This document shows, one piece after another, positions 18,252-27,100 of a stretch of 63,669 nt of DNA. Source of the stretch: Porphyromonas sp. oral taxon 278 str. W7784 (lineage in GTDB: Bacteria > Bacteroidota > Bacteroidia > Bacteroidales > Porphyromonadaceae); NCBI RefSeq assembly GCF_000467855.2, contig NZ_KI259221.1, positions 60,339-124,007 of the forward strand. Direction: 5' to 3'. Position 1 is the stretch's first letter. Each line of letters starts with the position of its first letter. The translations under genes were made by a program, and so were the position numbers. Below the pieces are notes generated by a model. That model was not told the origin of the DNA. It did no database searches and was given only the letters and a program-made list of their open reading frames with translations.

Positions 18252-18563
18252 TCACCTGTGTCCTTCCGTTTTGCGTCCGGCTAGTTCGACGGCGAGGTCT
18301 GCATCGATGATGATCTCCCGAGCGACCTGTGTGATAGCTCGATCGATCTTGTCACTCTGTTTGATACGATTGGCTGTGGGGAGGCTACACCTAAAAAGTA
18401 GGGCAAGCCCAGATAGCCCATAAACGAAGTGTCTTTCTTCTTTGGCGGGAGTCTTGTCTCGTGTGTCTCCCTCTCGTTGCATCGATCCCTGTTGGGCGAG
18501 GAAGAGTAGTTCTTCACCTGTCATCTGCCATACGGGCTTTTCGAGGAGTTCGTGTAGTGTCAT
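18252..18563 (-). CDS. DUF3853 family protein (excisionase-like HTH)
   Basis: 103 residues. EKPVWQMTGEELLFLAQQ at the N-terminus, then FVYGLSGLALLFRCSLPTANRIKQSDKIDRAI, the helix-turn-helix, and ADLAVELAG at the end, as in DUF3853 proteins found with Bacteroidota integrative elements. They are thought to act as excisionase-like DNA-binding factors. It is the intact twin of the broken copy at 7385-7700. A -7-like box TACATTTG (minus strand, 18657-18664) gives a leader of roughly 90 nt. It is translationally close to the next gene at 17630-18205. Confidence 0.75.
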   Translation of the reverse strand: MTLHELLEKPVWQMTGEELLFLAQQGSMQREGDTRDKTPAKEERHFVYGLSGLALLFRCSLPTANRIKQSDKIDRAITQVAREIIIDADLAVELAGRKTEGHR

Positions 18564-18813
18564 AGTTGCTTATACGTTGTGGTGTCAATCCAATTGAATG
18601 TGTCTTTATGAGCCTTTGAGAGTTTTCAAGCATGGTCTTGAATAGCTCTGACACTGCAAATGTATAGGCGAAATTAGCATGCCCGAATAGCCAGGGAAAG
18701 GAGAGGATGTATTACGAGAATGTGGGAAAACAAGCCGAGCCCTTTGGGCTCTATCAAGAAGCTCCAAGGGCTCGTTTATCGTCTTATGGGCTATCGGTAT
18801 TCTTGGGCGTAGA

Positions 18814-18853
18814 AAAGGGTGCAAATCGCATAACCTGCTGATTTGCACCCTTT
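18814..18853. terminator. Terminator-like hairpin, shared with 11192-11231
   Basis: Perfect 14-bp arms AAAGGGTGCAAATC (18814-18827) and complement (18840-18853). Preceded by GTAGAAAAGGG and followed by ATTGCGGAGAGAG, both nearly the same as at the 11.2-kb hairpin. Confidence 0.7.
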
Positions 18854-18933
18854 ATTGCGGAGAGAGAGGGAAATGTACCATCCCCCTTTATCTCGTTGTA
18901 TCACAGATGTCTATCTAATCCAGTCAATCGGTA

Positions 18934-18980
18934 GTGTAGCAAAAATGTAGCAGTTTTTTGACCGACTCTTGACTACCATT
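18934..18980. repeat. Left att-like direct repeat
   Basis: GTGTAGCA, then TGTAGCAG, TTTGACCGA and TGACTA in order, matching 63500-63546 in the same orientation with small spacer differences. Candidate left end or recombinase arm site of the conjugative element; the match is imperfect. Confidence 0.45.
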
Positions 18981-19097
18981 CTGACGGACTATTGAAAGCG
19001 CAACAGCTCTCTTTTCCTAGTTACAAAGGTACAGAAAAACGAACGATAAGCAAAGCTCCTCTATAATAAGTATTTACTCAGATCCCTGCTACACAGT

Positions 19098-19147
19098 CTG
19101 GTGCACGGTGCAAGCCCTATATATAGGGGGCTTGCACCGTGCACCAG
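19098..19147. repeat. Perfect 20-bp inverted repeat, 10-nt loop
   Basis: Arms CTGGTGCACGGTGCAAGCCC (19098-19117) and exact complement (19128-19147). GC-rich cruciform, no T-run after it on either strand, so a terminator is not the obvious reading. It contains the TGCAA/TTGCA motif that recurs downstream at 19228-19295. Confidence 0.8.
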
Positions 19148-19227
19148 TGTCTCCTGGGTAGCTAGGGAAAATTCACGTGCACTTATGATGAAAAGACCTG
19201 CCCAGTCCCTATCTTATGTTGGTCCCA

Positions 19228-19295
19228 TTGCAGCCCGACATAGCATCACGTTGCATCTGATGCAAGACCTCTTGCATTGGGCGCAGAAACTTGCA
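19228..19295. promoter_or_regulatory. Cluster of TTGCA motifs
   Basis: TTGCA at 19228, 19251, 19272 and 19291, roughly 19-23 bp apart, with the dyad TTGCA-N5-TGCAA at 19251-19265. It sits just upstream of the XRE gene promoter and may be an operator array for that regulator. Confidence 0.45.
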
Positions 19296-19304
19296 CGAAA
19301 CGGG

Positions 19305-19335
19305 TTGGTTGAGCTCGGATGCGTTTATAACTTTG
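19305..19335 (+). promoter_or_regulatory. Promoter of the regulatory-replication operon
   Basis: TTG at 19305-19307, 20-bp spacer, TAACTTTG at 19328-19335. The expected transcription start falls at or within a few bases of the ATG at 19341, so the XRE mRNA may be leaderless. Confidence 0.5.
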
Positions 19336-19340
19336 AGTAT

Positions 19341-19682
19341 ATGAAAAAGTTACTCGAGCACCTAAGATCCACTCGCCAGGACAAAGGGATTTCGCAAGAC
19401 TATCTTGCTGTCAAACTGGGCGTTTCCTCCAGCACCATTTCACGCTGGGAGTCTAAGGGGAAGTTCCCCAGTATAGACAAGCTCTTCGAGTATGCCTCAC
19501 TCTTGGACTTCACTGTCCAGGAGGTTCTTGCATTCAGCGCAAATGAGCCAACTGAAGTTTCCAAGCCAGTGGGCAAGATTGAGATCTCAGCCTACGATAA
19601 AGCGAGCTTCAAGCGTCTTGTTGAGCAACTGCTTGAAGAGGAGGATGGCCACATTAAATTTGTCACAACGCAACTGCAGTAA
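19341..19682 (+). CDS. XRE-family transcriptional regulator
   Basis: 113 residues: Cro/CI-type HTH (DKGISQDYLAVKLGVSSSTISRWE, about residues 17-40), then an acidic C-terminal tail. The open frame reaches back to 19101, but that part overlaps the big palindrome and the promoter and reads as non-coding, so ATG 19341 is chosen. First gene of a tightly packed set 19341-22400 with 1-13 bp overlaps. As the first gene of the left arm it probably represses its own promoter through the TTGCA sites. Confidence 0.75.
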   Translation: MKKLLEHLRSTRQDKGISQDYLAVKLGVSSSTISRWESKGKFPSIDKLFEYASLLDFTVQEVLAFSANEPTEVSKPVGKIEISAYDKASFKRLVEQLLEEEDGHIKFVTTQLQ

Positions 19683-20053
19683 TGGAAGTAATCTCTATGG
19701 AGAGCAGTGCCTATCAGGACTTGATAGACCGGCTTAATCGAATTGAGCAGTATGTAGAGCGTACCACACACCTTCTACAAGACATCGATGATGAGCTCGA
19801 GATGTCTACGAAGGATCTCATAGAGACTTTGAATGTCTCTGAGTCGACCCTGTATCGTTGGCGTAAGAAGAACCTGGTTCGCTTCCGCTATACGGAGAGC
19901 GGGGATGTGCGCTACTTCTACAAGTCTCTGCTTATCTGCGCTCGCTGTAACCGCTTGCGTATCTCGGGTATGCGTAATGATGAGCTTCTGGATCGTCTTT
20001 TGCGCTATAAGGATAAGCTTATCCTCTCGAGCTGTCTCGCTTCAGAACGATGA
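19682..20053 (+). CDS. Helix-turn-helix protein
   Basis: 123 residues. The N-terminal third looks like a short coiled coil (DLIDRLNRIEQYVERTTHLL); then MSTKDLIETLNVSESTLYRWRKKNLVRFRYT, a MerR/excisionase-type winged HTH. Its ATG overlaps the previous stop by one base (TAATG), and its end overlaps the next gene by 4 bp, so translation is coupled. Likely a DNA-binding factor in excision or replication of the element; ATG at 19697 is an alternative start. Confidence 0.7.
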   Translation: MEVISMESSAYQDLIDRLNRIEQYVERTTHLLQDIDDELEMSTKDLIETLNVSESTLYRWRKKNLVRFRYTESGDVRYFYKSLLICARCNRLRISGMRNDELLDRLLRYKDKLILSSCLASER

Positions 20054-22104
20054 TCCCCATCATGATAGAGAAAGAGCAGGTACTAGCCTTGACGGATCAA
20101 GGCCTCACTATCTTTAGTCACTATCTGGGGTTTGAGGTTAATCTGCATCGTAATTTCCGGAGTCCGTTCTATGATGATAGGCGAGCGTCTTGTCATATCT
20201 ACTATGACAAGAAATCGTCGACCTATAAGTACTACGACCATGGCGATCCCTCCTATGCGGGGGATTGCTTTTGGTTTGTAGCACAGTTACGAGGTATCGA
20301 TCTGAGAACGGGCTTTCGTGATCTCCTAGAGCTGATTGTTGGGGAGCTGGGGCTTCGTATCCTTGCGGGAGAGCAGATCAGGAAACCTATTGCTCCCGAG
20401 GGGCAGCGTGCTTCTACGCTGAGTGAGCCAGTCCAGGATGAGCTCCCCTATAGCTTCGAGATTCAGCCTTTTGATGATGGGCTCTTAGCTTATTGGGCGC
20501 ATTATGGTATCTATGAAGATACCCTCAGACGCTTTCGAGTGCGCTCGCTGAAGAGCTATAGGAGCCAAACGAAGGAGGGTAAGCCTTTTGAGTTGAAAGC
20601 TAGTCCTACGGAGCCTATCTATGCTTATATCGGTAATGGCTACATTAAGATTTATCGCCCCAACAGCTCGAAGATGCGCTTTCTCTATGGAGGCCGAATG
20701 CCCAGTCCCTATTGTTTCGGCATGGAGCAACTTCCCAATAAAGGCGATATGCTCTTCATTACGGGAGGAGAGAAAGACGTTCTCTCGCTTTCTGCTCGGC
20801 ATTTCCATGCGATTTGCTTCAATAGCGAAACTTCGCAGATTCCCGAGCGGATCATTGAGAGTTTACAGCTACGTTTTCGGCATATCATCCTCCTCTATGA
20901 TTCGGATGCTACCGGGCTTCGTGAGGCTCAGCGGCAGGTAGGTCGCTTGTCGGCTTATCATGTGAAGCAGCTTCAGCTTCCACTCAAAGGGACGAAGGCT
21001 GAGAAGGATATTTCGGATTACTTTGCTCTGGGGAATGAGGAGGCCGACTTCCGAGGGCTACTGAATACGCTCCTCTCTCAGATGTACACGCAAACGATGA
21101 TGCTCCTACGCTCGTGTGAAATCGACTATGATAACCCTCCTGATGCCTCTAAATCGCTCGTAGCAGTTAACGGGGTACCTCTTGGGACACAGGACAACCT
21201 CTTCTGCATTACGGGAGGAGAGGGTACGGGTAAGAGTAACTATGTCTCTGCTATCCTTGCTGGAGCCCTTGCCCAGCAACGCCTGGATGCCGAGCTGACC
21301 CTAGGGCTTGAAGTTACGCCGAATCCAAGGGGGCTGGCGGTTCTACACTACGATACGGAGCAGTCAGAGGCTCAGCTACACAAGAATCTAGGCAAGACGC
21401 TCCGCCGGGCGTCACTCACGGCTGTCCCAGATTTTTACCATTCGCTCTATCTAGCTTCGCTCTCGCGTAAGGATCGCTTGAAGCTTATCCAAGAGAGTAT
21501 GGACATCTTTCATCATAAGCATGGGGGTATTCACCTCGTGGTTATTGATGGTATTGCCGACCTCATTCGCTCAGCTAATGATGAGACGGAGAGCATTGCT
21601 ATCGTCGATGAGCTCTACCGCTTGGCCGGTATCTATAACACCTGCCTTATCTGCGTCCTTCACTTTGTACCTAGTGGGATAAAGCTCAGAGGGCATATTG
21701 GCTCTGAGCTACAGCGCAAAGCGGCAGGTATCCTCTCCATTGAGAAAGATGATCACCCTGAATACTCGGTCGTCAAGGCTTTAAAAGTCAGAGATGGTAG
21801 TCCTCTGGATGTGCCGATGATGCTCTTCGGTTGGGATAAGACTCTTGATATGCACGTCTACCGAGGGGAGAAGTCGAAGGAGGACAAAGATCGGCGTAAG
21901 AGTAGCGAGCTGCTTGCTGTAGTTCGGGAACTTTTCCGTACGACGAATCTCCTATCCTACCAGGAGCTCTGCGAGGTCTTGATGCGTGAGCTCGAGATCA
22001 AAGATCGTACCGCAAAGAAGTACATTGCCTACATGAAAGAGCAAGGCATCCTTAGGCAGGATGCCCAAGGAAACTATCAAGAGAACAAGTCATGCCCCAT
22101 CTAG
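20050..22104 (+). CDS. Toprim / RecA-like ATPase replication protein
   Basis: 684 residues. The N-terminal half resembles DnaG-type primases and Toprim proteins: [18 protein letters not shown], then [13 protein letters not shown] and [15 protein letters not shown], the Glu and DxD metal sites. The C-terminal half is a RecA/RepA-like ATPase: Walker [12 protein letters not shown], Walker [11 protein letters not shown], then [10 protein letters not shown] and a final winged-helix-like tail. The arrangement suits a primase-helicase that replicates the excised element. Coupled by 4-bp overlap to the HTH gene before and 13-bp overlap to the one after. Confidence 0.8.
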   Translation: MIPIMIEKEQVLALTDQGLTIFSHYLGFEVNLHRNFRSPFYDDRRASCHIYYDKKSSTYKYYDHGDPSYAGDCFWFVAQLRGIDLRTGFRDLLELIVGELGLRILAGEQIRKPIAPEGQRASTLSEPVQDELPYSFEIQPFDDGLLAYWAHYGIYEDTLRRFRVRSLKSYRSQTKEGKPFELKASPTEPIYAYIGNGYIKIYRPNSSKMRFLYGGRMPSPYCFGMEQLPNKGDMLFITGGEKDVLSLSARHFHAICFNSETSQIPERIIESLQLRFRHIILLYDSDATGLREAQRQVGRLSAYHVKQLQLPLKGTKAEKDISDYFALGNEEADFRGLLNTLLSQMYTQTMMLLRSCEIDYDNPPDASKSLVAVNGVPLGTQDNLFCITGGEGTGKSNYVSAILAGALAQQRLDAELTLGLEVTPNPRGLAVLHYDTEQSEAQLHKNLGKTLRRASLTAVPDFYHSLYLASLSRKDRLKLIQESMDIFHHKHGGIHLVVIDGIADLIRSANDETESIAIVDELYRLAGIYNTCLICVLHFVPSGIKLRGHIGSELQRKAAGILSIEKDDHPEYSVVKALKVRDGSPLDVPMMLFGWDKTLDMHVYRGEKSKEDKDRRKSSELLAVVRELFRTTNLLSYQELCEVLMRELEIKDRTAKKYIAYMKEQGILRQDAQGNYQENKSCPI

Positions 22105-22400
22105 AATCACCTCAGAGTGAGGCCCGCTTTCAGAGCCTTTTCAAGAAGCTTATGCTGATGGAAGCTAAGCTTGATGAGCTACTCTGCCTGCAAAGGCAAG
22201 AGCAAGAGCTCAGGGTTCATCCTCCCCTTCGGGCAGAGTACCTCGACATTATTGACGTGTCTAAGCTCCTCAAGGTGGAGCAGAAGACAATCTACAACTG
22301 GGTCTCCTTAGGGAAGATCCCCTACCTCAAGGCAAATGGTCGTTTGCTCTTTTTGAGAGCAGAGGTCGATGAGATGCTGAAGCGACGCGAGGAGTGTTAG
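22092..22400 (+). CDS. Excisionase-like HTH_17 protein
   Basis: 102 residues. [46 protein letters not shown] is a standard MerR/Xis-like HTH_17 domain; the first 50 residues are a short helical extension. It overlaps the replication gene by 13 bp. Proteins of this kind act as excisionases or accessory factors for integrative elements. Confidence 0.72.
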   Translation: MPHLESPQSEARFQSLFKKLMLMEAKLDELLCLQRQEQELRVHPPLRAEYLDIIDVSKLLKVEQKTIYNWVSLGKIPYLKANGRLLFLRAEVDEMLKRREEC

Positions 22401-22444
22401 CGATGAGGTGTTCGGTGAATGGGAATCTCCTGCGAGGGCTATTT

Positions 22445-22473
22445 TGTCGCAAAAAACGTGTAGTTTTGCGACA
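22445..22473. promoter_or_regulatory. Operator dyad of the toxin-antitoxin operon
   Basis: TGTCGCAAAA (22445-22454), 9 bp, TTTTGCGACA (22464-22473): a perfect 10-bp inverted repeat 20 bp before the DUF6088 start. AbiEi-type antitoxins are known to repress their own operon through such repeats. Confidence 0.65.
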
Positions 22474-22492
22474 GAATAAAGCTTATATATGC

Positions 22493-23098
22493 ATGGAGAG
22501 TATTGATGACAAGATCGTTAAGAGTGTATCAAAGCGCGGAAGGGGTACAATCGTCTTTCCAGCGAACTTTGTCTCCCTTGGGGAGAACACTAGCGTCTTA
22601 AAAGCCTTGGAGCGGTTGGCCAGCAAAGGCACACTCATTCGTCTTGCTCGAGGGATCTATTGTTACCCCAAGGAGGACAAGGTCTTAGGTCTTGGGGTTG
22701 TTTATCCTTCCTATGAAGAGATTGCCCAGAGTATTGCTCAAAGAGACAAAGCTCGTATTGCTCCAGCAGGAGCCTATGCTATGAACGTGCTTGGCTTCAC
22801 AACACAGGTTCCCATGAACCTCGTGTTCTTAACCGATGGGAGTCCTCGGAGCGTACAACTCTTTAATGGTCATAGAATCACATTCAAGCAGACTGTTCCG
22901 AAGAAACTATCCTTCCAGAATAAGATATCCCAGTTGATTACTGTTGCTCTTCAAGAGATTGGTCAAGACCATATAACCGACGCTCATAAGCAACATCTGA
23001 AGAAGATACTCTCCCCTCTTAGAGAAGAGCAAATCTCGGGAGATTATCCACTGATGCCAGCTTGGATAAGGACACTCGTCAAAGGCTCCTATGAATAG
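22493..23098 (+). CDS. DUF6088 / AbiEi-like antitoxin
   Basis: 201 residues. The N-terminal winged HTH region (GRGTIVFPANFVSLGENTSVLKALERLASKGTLIRLARGIY) and following domain (APAGAYAMNVLGFTTQVPMNLVFLTDGS) are characteristic of DUF6088, the AbiEi-related antitoxins. The frame extends to 22394, but the ATG at 22493 lies just downstream of the operator dyad and fits the family. Its end overlaps the toxin gene by 8 bp. It likely serves as transcriptional repressor and antitoxin of a type IV-like pair that stabilises the element. Confidence 0.85.
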   Translation: MESIDDKIVKSVSKRGRGTIVFPANFVSLGENTSVLKALERLASKGTLIRLARGIYCYPKEDKVLGLGVVYPSYEEIAQSIAQRDKARIAPAGAYAMNVLGFTTQVPMNLVFLTDGSPRSVQLFNGHRITFKQTVPKKLSFQNKISQLITVALQEIGQDHITDAHKQHLKKILSPLREEQISGDYPLMPAWIRTLVKGSYE

Positions 23099-24095
23099 TT
23101 ACTTTTCTCTTAGCCCTTCACAGCAGCGTACTCTTATCACACAGACGGCCGTTCGCCTAGGTCTTCCTGAGCAAGCGGTAGAAAAGGATTTGTGGGTATC
23201 CATCATCCTACAACTTGTTTTCACACTCCCTTTTTCTGATAAGCTTGTGTTTAAGGGAGGAACCTCTCTAAGCAAGTCTTTTGGGCTGATCGAGCGGTTT
23301 TCGGAAGATATTGATCTTGTCGTTGATCGGAGTTTTTTTGATCTTCATGGCAATTTAACAAAGAAGCAGATCAAGGGCTTACGCAAGAAGTCCTCTCTTT
23401 TCGTTCGCGATGACTTGACAAGTCTTCTGAAGGCAACAATGGTGTCCTATGGCTTAGATGAGTACTGCTCTGTTGTTCCCGAGGATGATGGAGAAGGCGA
23501 TCATACTTATCCGGAGCCTAGAAAGATCGAAGTATACTATCGAACTCTCTTCCCTCTCAACGAGTATCTCCAACCTAGAGTGATGCTGGAGATCGGAGCC
23601 CGGTCTTTGTTTGAGCCAACGGTGAATACCTCGATTCAGAGTCTTGTCACTACTCAATTCCCTCAGATTGATACTGGGCTCGTTTCTGCGCATAGTATAG
23701 CCACGGCAGCTCCGCAGAAAACCTTTTTAGAAAAGGCTTTTCTTCTCCATGAGCTATTCACGAGCCAAAGAGGGGTAAGTGCCGAGCGTAAGTCCCGTCA
23801 TCTATATGACTTGGAGAAGATGATGGATGCTCCTTTTGCTATCCAAGCCATAAAGGACGATCATTTATGGGATACGATTGCCCACCATCGTGAAGTGTTT
23901 ACTAGCCTTTCGGGAGTAGACTATACTCCTGACATTCGAGATCGTATCGTCTTATGTCCACCCGAAGAGGTTCGGTCGGTTTGGGAACGGGATTATTCGG
24001 ATATGCAGCAGTCTATGATCTATGGAGCATCCTTGCCCTTTGGTGCTTTGCTGGAACGAATAAGTCTACTGGAAAAGAAGTTCCATGATCGATAG
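23091..24095 (+). CDS. AbiEii/AbiGii-family nucleotidyltransferase toxin
   Basis: 334 residues. The nucleotidyltransferase core is plain: LVFKGGTSLSKSFGLIERFSEDIDLVVD (GG/S then DxD), followed by KTFLEKAFLLHEL and SRHLYDLEKM, typical of AbiEii toxins. Members block growth by nucleotidyl transfer, probably to tRNA. Partnered with the DUF6088 gene upstream. The stop codon lies inside the left arm of the 26-bp terminator stem. Confidence 0.85.
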   Translation: MNSYFSLSPSQQRTLITQTAVRLGLPEQAVEKDLWVSIILQLVFTLPFSDKLVFKGGTSLSKSFGLIERFSEDIDLVVDRSFFDLHGNLTKKQIKGLRKKSSLFVRDDLTSLLKATMVSYGLDEYCSVVPEDDGEGDHTYPEPRKIEVYYRTLFPLNEYLQPRVMLEIGARSLFEPTVNTSIQSLVTTQFPQIDTGLVSAHSIATAAPQKTFLEKAFLLHELFTSQRGVSAERKSRHLYDLEKMMDAPFAIQAIKDDHLWDTIAHHREVFTSLSGVDYTPDIRDRIVLCPPEEVRSVWERDYSDMQQSMIYGASLPFGALLERISLLEKKFHDR

Positions 24096-24146
24096 AAAGC
24101 AAGCGCCCTCCTTTATCAGCATAAAGGAGGGCGCTTGCTTTCTATC
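24091..24146. terminator. Bidirectional terminator with 26-bp perfect stem
   Basis: Arms 24091-24116 and 24121-24146 are exact complements with a 4-nt loop (CAGC). The stem includes the last codons of both convergent genes, the toxin and the methylase-helicase. Confidence 0.85.
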
Positions 24147-27100
24147 TTATCTTCGGTTTAGCGAAGACGCCTTTACTCACAGCTTCTTCCTTCTCATCGG
24201 GGCGGGAAGCCGTGGGTCGAGTCAAGGAGGATGATTCTTCTGGTGTAGCTAAGCGCTCCGTGGATATCGGGCGCGTGTTGTCTCCTCCATTGGGTTGCTG
24301 CTGTACGTTCTCTTTCTGCTTCATTTCTTCTCCCGCTGCCTCGGCTTCCTCCACGGGGGCAAGTGTTAAGGCTATCTTTCTGTCAAGCTCTGCCGCTTGG
24401 GCTTTGAGCGATCGAAGCTCGTCCTCCTTGTTCCACTGACCGCTAGCCATCGCCTTGTAGATCTCGATGTCTTGTGCGGCTCTGGCGCGTTCTTTCTCGT
24501 GGGTCGCCATCACCTTGGGAATGCGCTCGAGGGCAGAGAGGAAGTTTTGGTAGGCGAGCTTGGGATCGCTGGCGAGCTTGCCATTGTTGTGCGTGTAGTA
24601 GATGCTTCCCTCTCCCTTGACGAAGAATCGATTGACGGAGCTTTGGAAGAGATCTTTTGCAGAGCTCTCCGTTTTGACGAAGATGTCAAAGCCATAAATC
24701 GTACCAATCTTGTGGTGCTCGCCATTCGTGCGTGCTTTCTCGGCTATCTCCTGCAAGCGAGCTGCAACTGCTTTTATATCGTGAGTATCGGATACTCCAT
24801 TTATCGATAGCTTATTAATTGCATTCCCCTCACTATCTCTGACAACACGTGCTTCAAACTGGGCTAGGTCGTGCTTGGCTTCTGCGACACGAGAAGCATG
24901 AAACTCCACCGAGTGCTGAAGCTCGGAGAGCTTTCCAGCAGCTGAATCTCGCTCCCTCATAAAGTTCTTGCGCTCTGACTCCAGGGCTGTGATCTTCTTG
25001 TCGAGTTTTGCCTTCTCCAGGAGGTCGGTATTACCTGAGAGTACGGCCACGTATTCGGAGAAGTTCATTCCACTTTCCTCGTCCATAGCACCCTCATCGA
25101 TGGTGCGTGCCCCGAGGGTATTGCTCTTGAGCTGGTTGATGAAGAGTTGCTTGTTGTGTAGGAGGTTGAACTTATAGCTGTCGAGCGATCGCTCTACGGC
25201 ATAGATGATGACATCGACCTTGTTATTCGCGCACTCCTTGGCTACTTGATTGCCCTTACGCACGGCTCTCCCGTTGCGCTGCTCGAGGTCCGATGGTCTC
25301 CAGGGGGTGTCGAGGTGATGAATGGCCACGGCTCGCTGCTGCGCGTTAACGCCAGTGCCGAGCATAGATGTTGAGCCGAAGATGATGCGAATCTCTCCTC
25401 GGTTCATGGCCTCTACCATCGCTTTCTTGGCACGCTCGTTTTTGCACTCTTGAATAAAGCGGATTTCGTGGGAGGGAATGTGGTAATCCTCCACGAGTTT
25501 GCGCTTAATCTCCGAATACACATTCCACTCCCCAGCTTTATACGTCCCGAGGTCAGAGAATACAAACTGCGTCCCTTTCTGCACGTCAAACTTCTGATAG
25601 TAGTTCACCAGCATCTTAGCGCAGTGTGAAGCCTTGTTGTCGACGTGGTCTTCGTAGGCTGGGTCAATCATTCGTAGATCTAAGCTCATCTTGCGGGCGT
25701 AGTCTGTTGCGATAAGCATCTTGGCCTTTTCTTCACGTTCGCTAAGCGGTTCACGCCCTAAAACAGTGGCATTACCCGTCTTGGCAAACTCCATCAATCG
25801 TTTGATAAAATCTTCCTGCTCCGGTGTTGGTGGGATGTTGTGCAGGATTTCATTCTTGTCGGGGCGGTCGATCCCGATATCCTTTGCTGTGCGGAAATCA
25901 CAAATCTCGGCATAGAAAGCTGCAAGCTCAGGGACCTTGATGAAGGTGCGGAAGCGCTCCTTCTGGATGATCTCGTTGGTGATGGAGAACTCGTAGTCTG
26001 TGCTCTTCTTAGCAAAGACGGCAGCCCAGGCATCAAAGCTATTGATGCCTTGCTTCTCGAGGGCCTGTGGGCGGAGATACTTGAAGAGTAGATAGAGCTC
26101 GGTCAAGCTATTGGAGATCGTCGTGCCGCTAAGGAAGGTCGCTCCTAGGTCTTTGCCCGAACGCTCTTGGATGGTGCGAATGGCAAAGAGCAAGTTGAGT
26201 GCTCGCTGTGAGCCATCAGGATTTCCCAGACCCGATACGCGGTCGTGGCGGGTATTGAACATGAGGTTCTTGAATTGGTGTGACTCATCGACGAAGAGGT
26301 GATCTATGCCCATCATCTTGAAGTCTACGGCGTCGTCCTTACGCTCGGAGATGCTGTCCTGGATGTCGCGGAGCTTGACCTCGAGTGTTTGCTTGCGCTT
26401 CTCGAGTCCTTTGAGCATTCCTCGGGAGATGTCTTTGCCTTCTCTTCGGAGGACATCAAGGTTCTCTTCTACGGAGTCCATCTCCTTTTGCAGGATGGCT
26501 TCTTGTATCTCCAGGGCCTGAGGGATCATCCCGAACTGCTCGTGCGTCAGGATGATGCAATCCCAGTCGTTGTTCTTGATGTCGGCAAAGATGCGCTGGC
26601 GGTTCTGCTTGGTGAAATCATCCTTGCCGGGGTAGAGTATCCGTGCATTAGGATAGGCTTTTCGGAAGGTGTCAGCGATATCAAAGACGTTAGCCTTGAG
26701 CCCTATGATCATGGGCTTATTTGCCAGTCCGAGTCGCTTCATTTCATAGGCCGCGGTACACATGATGAGCGTCTTCCCCGCCCCTACTTCATGGTCGCAT
26801 ATCCCCCCACCATTGGTTTTCAGCATCCATACGGCATCTTTCTGACTCTTGTATAGGTCAGGGATGCCGAGACGCTTGAGGTCTAGGTCGGGGAAGCTCT
26901 GATGTGCTCCGTCGAAGCTCGGGCGCACGAAGCAATTGAAGAGTTCGTTGTAGCGATCGGTGAGCTGCTCTTTGAAGGTCTCGGGACGTCTTGTGAGCCA
27001 ATCGACAAAGGCTTGTCTAATCTCCTCGATCTTGCTGTTGGCTTGCTGGATTTTCTCGCCATCACGCACCTTGATGGACTTCGTTTCTCCCGAGGAGGGA

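Larger units (their letters stand above)
18564..19097. other. Element junction region
   Basis: About 530 bp without a gene. The first part (to about 18720) is the upstream region of DUF3853 and matches 7700-7860. It then holds the hairpin at 18814-18853 and the att-like repeat at 18934-18980. I place the left end of the conjugative element here. Confidence 0.5.

Noticed and set aside
26299-26856. 185-codon plus-strand ORF inside the methylase-helicase
   Set aside because: Shadow of conserved helicase motifs on the other strand.
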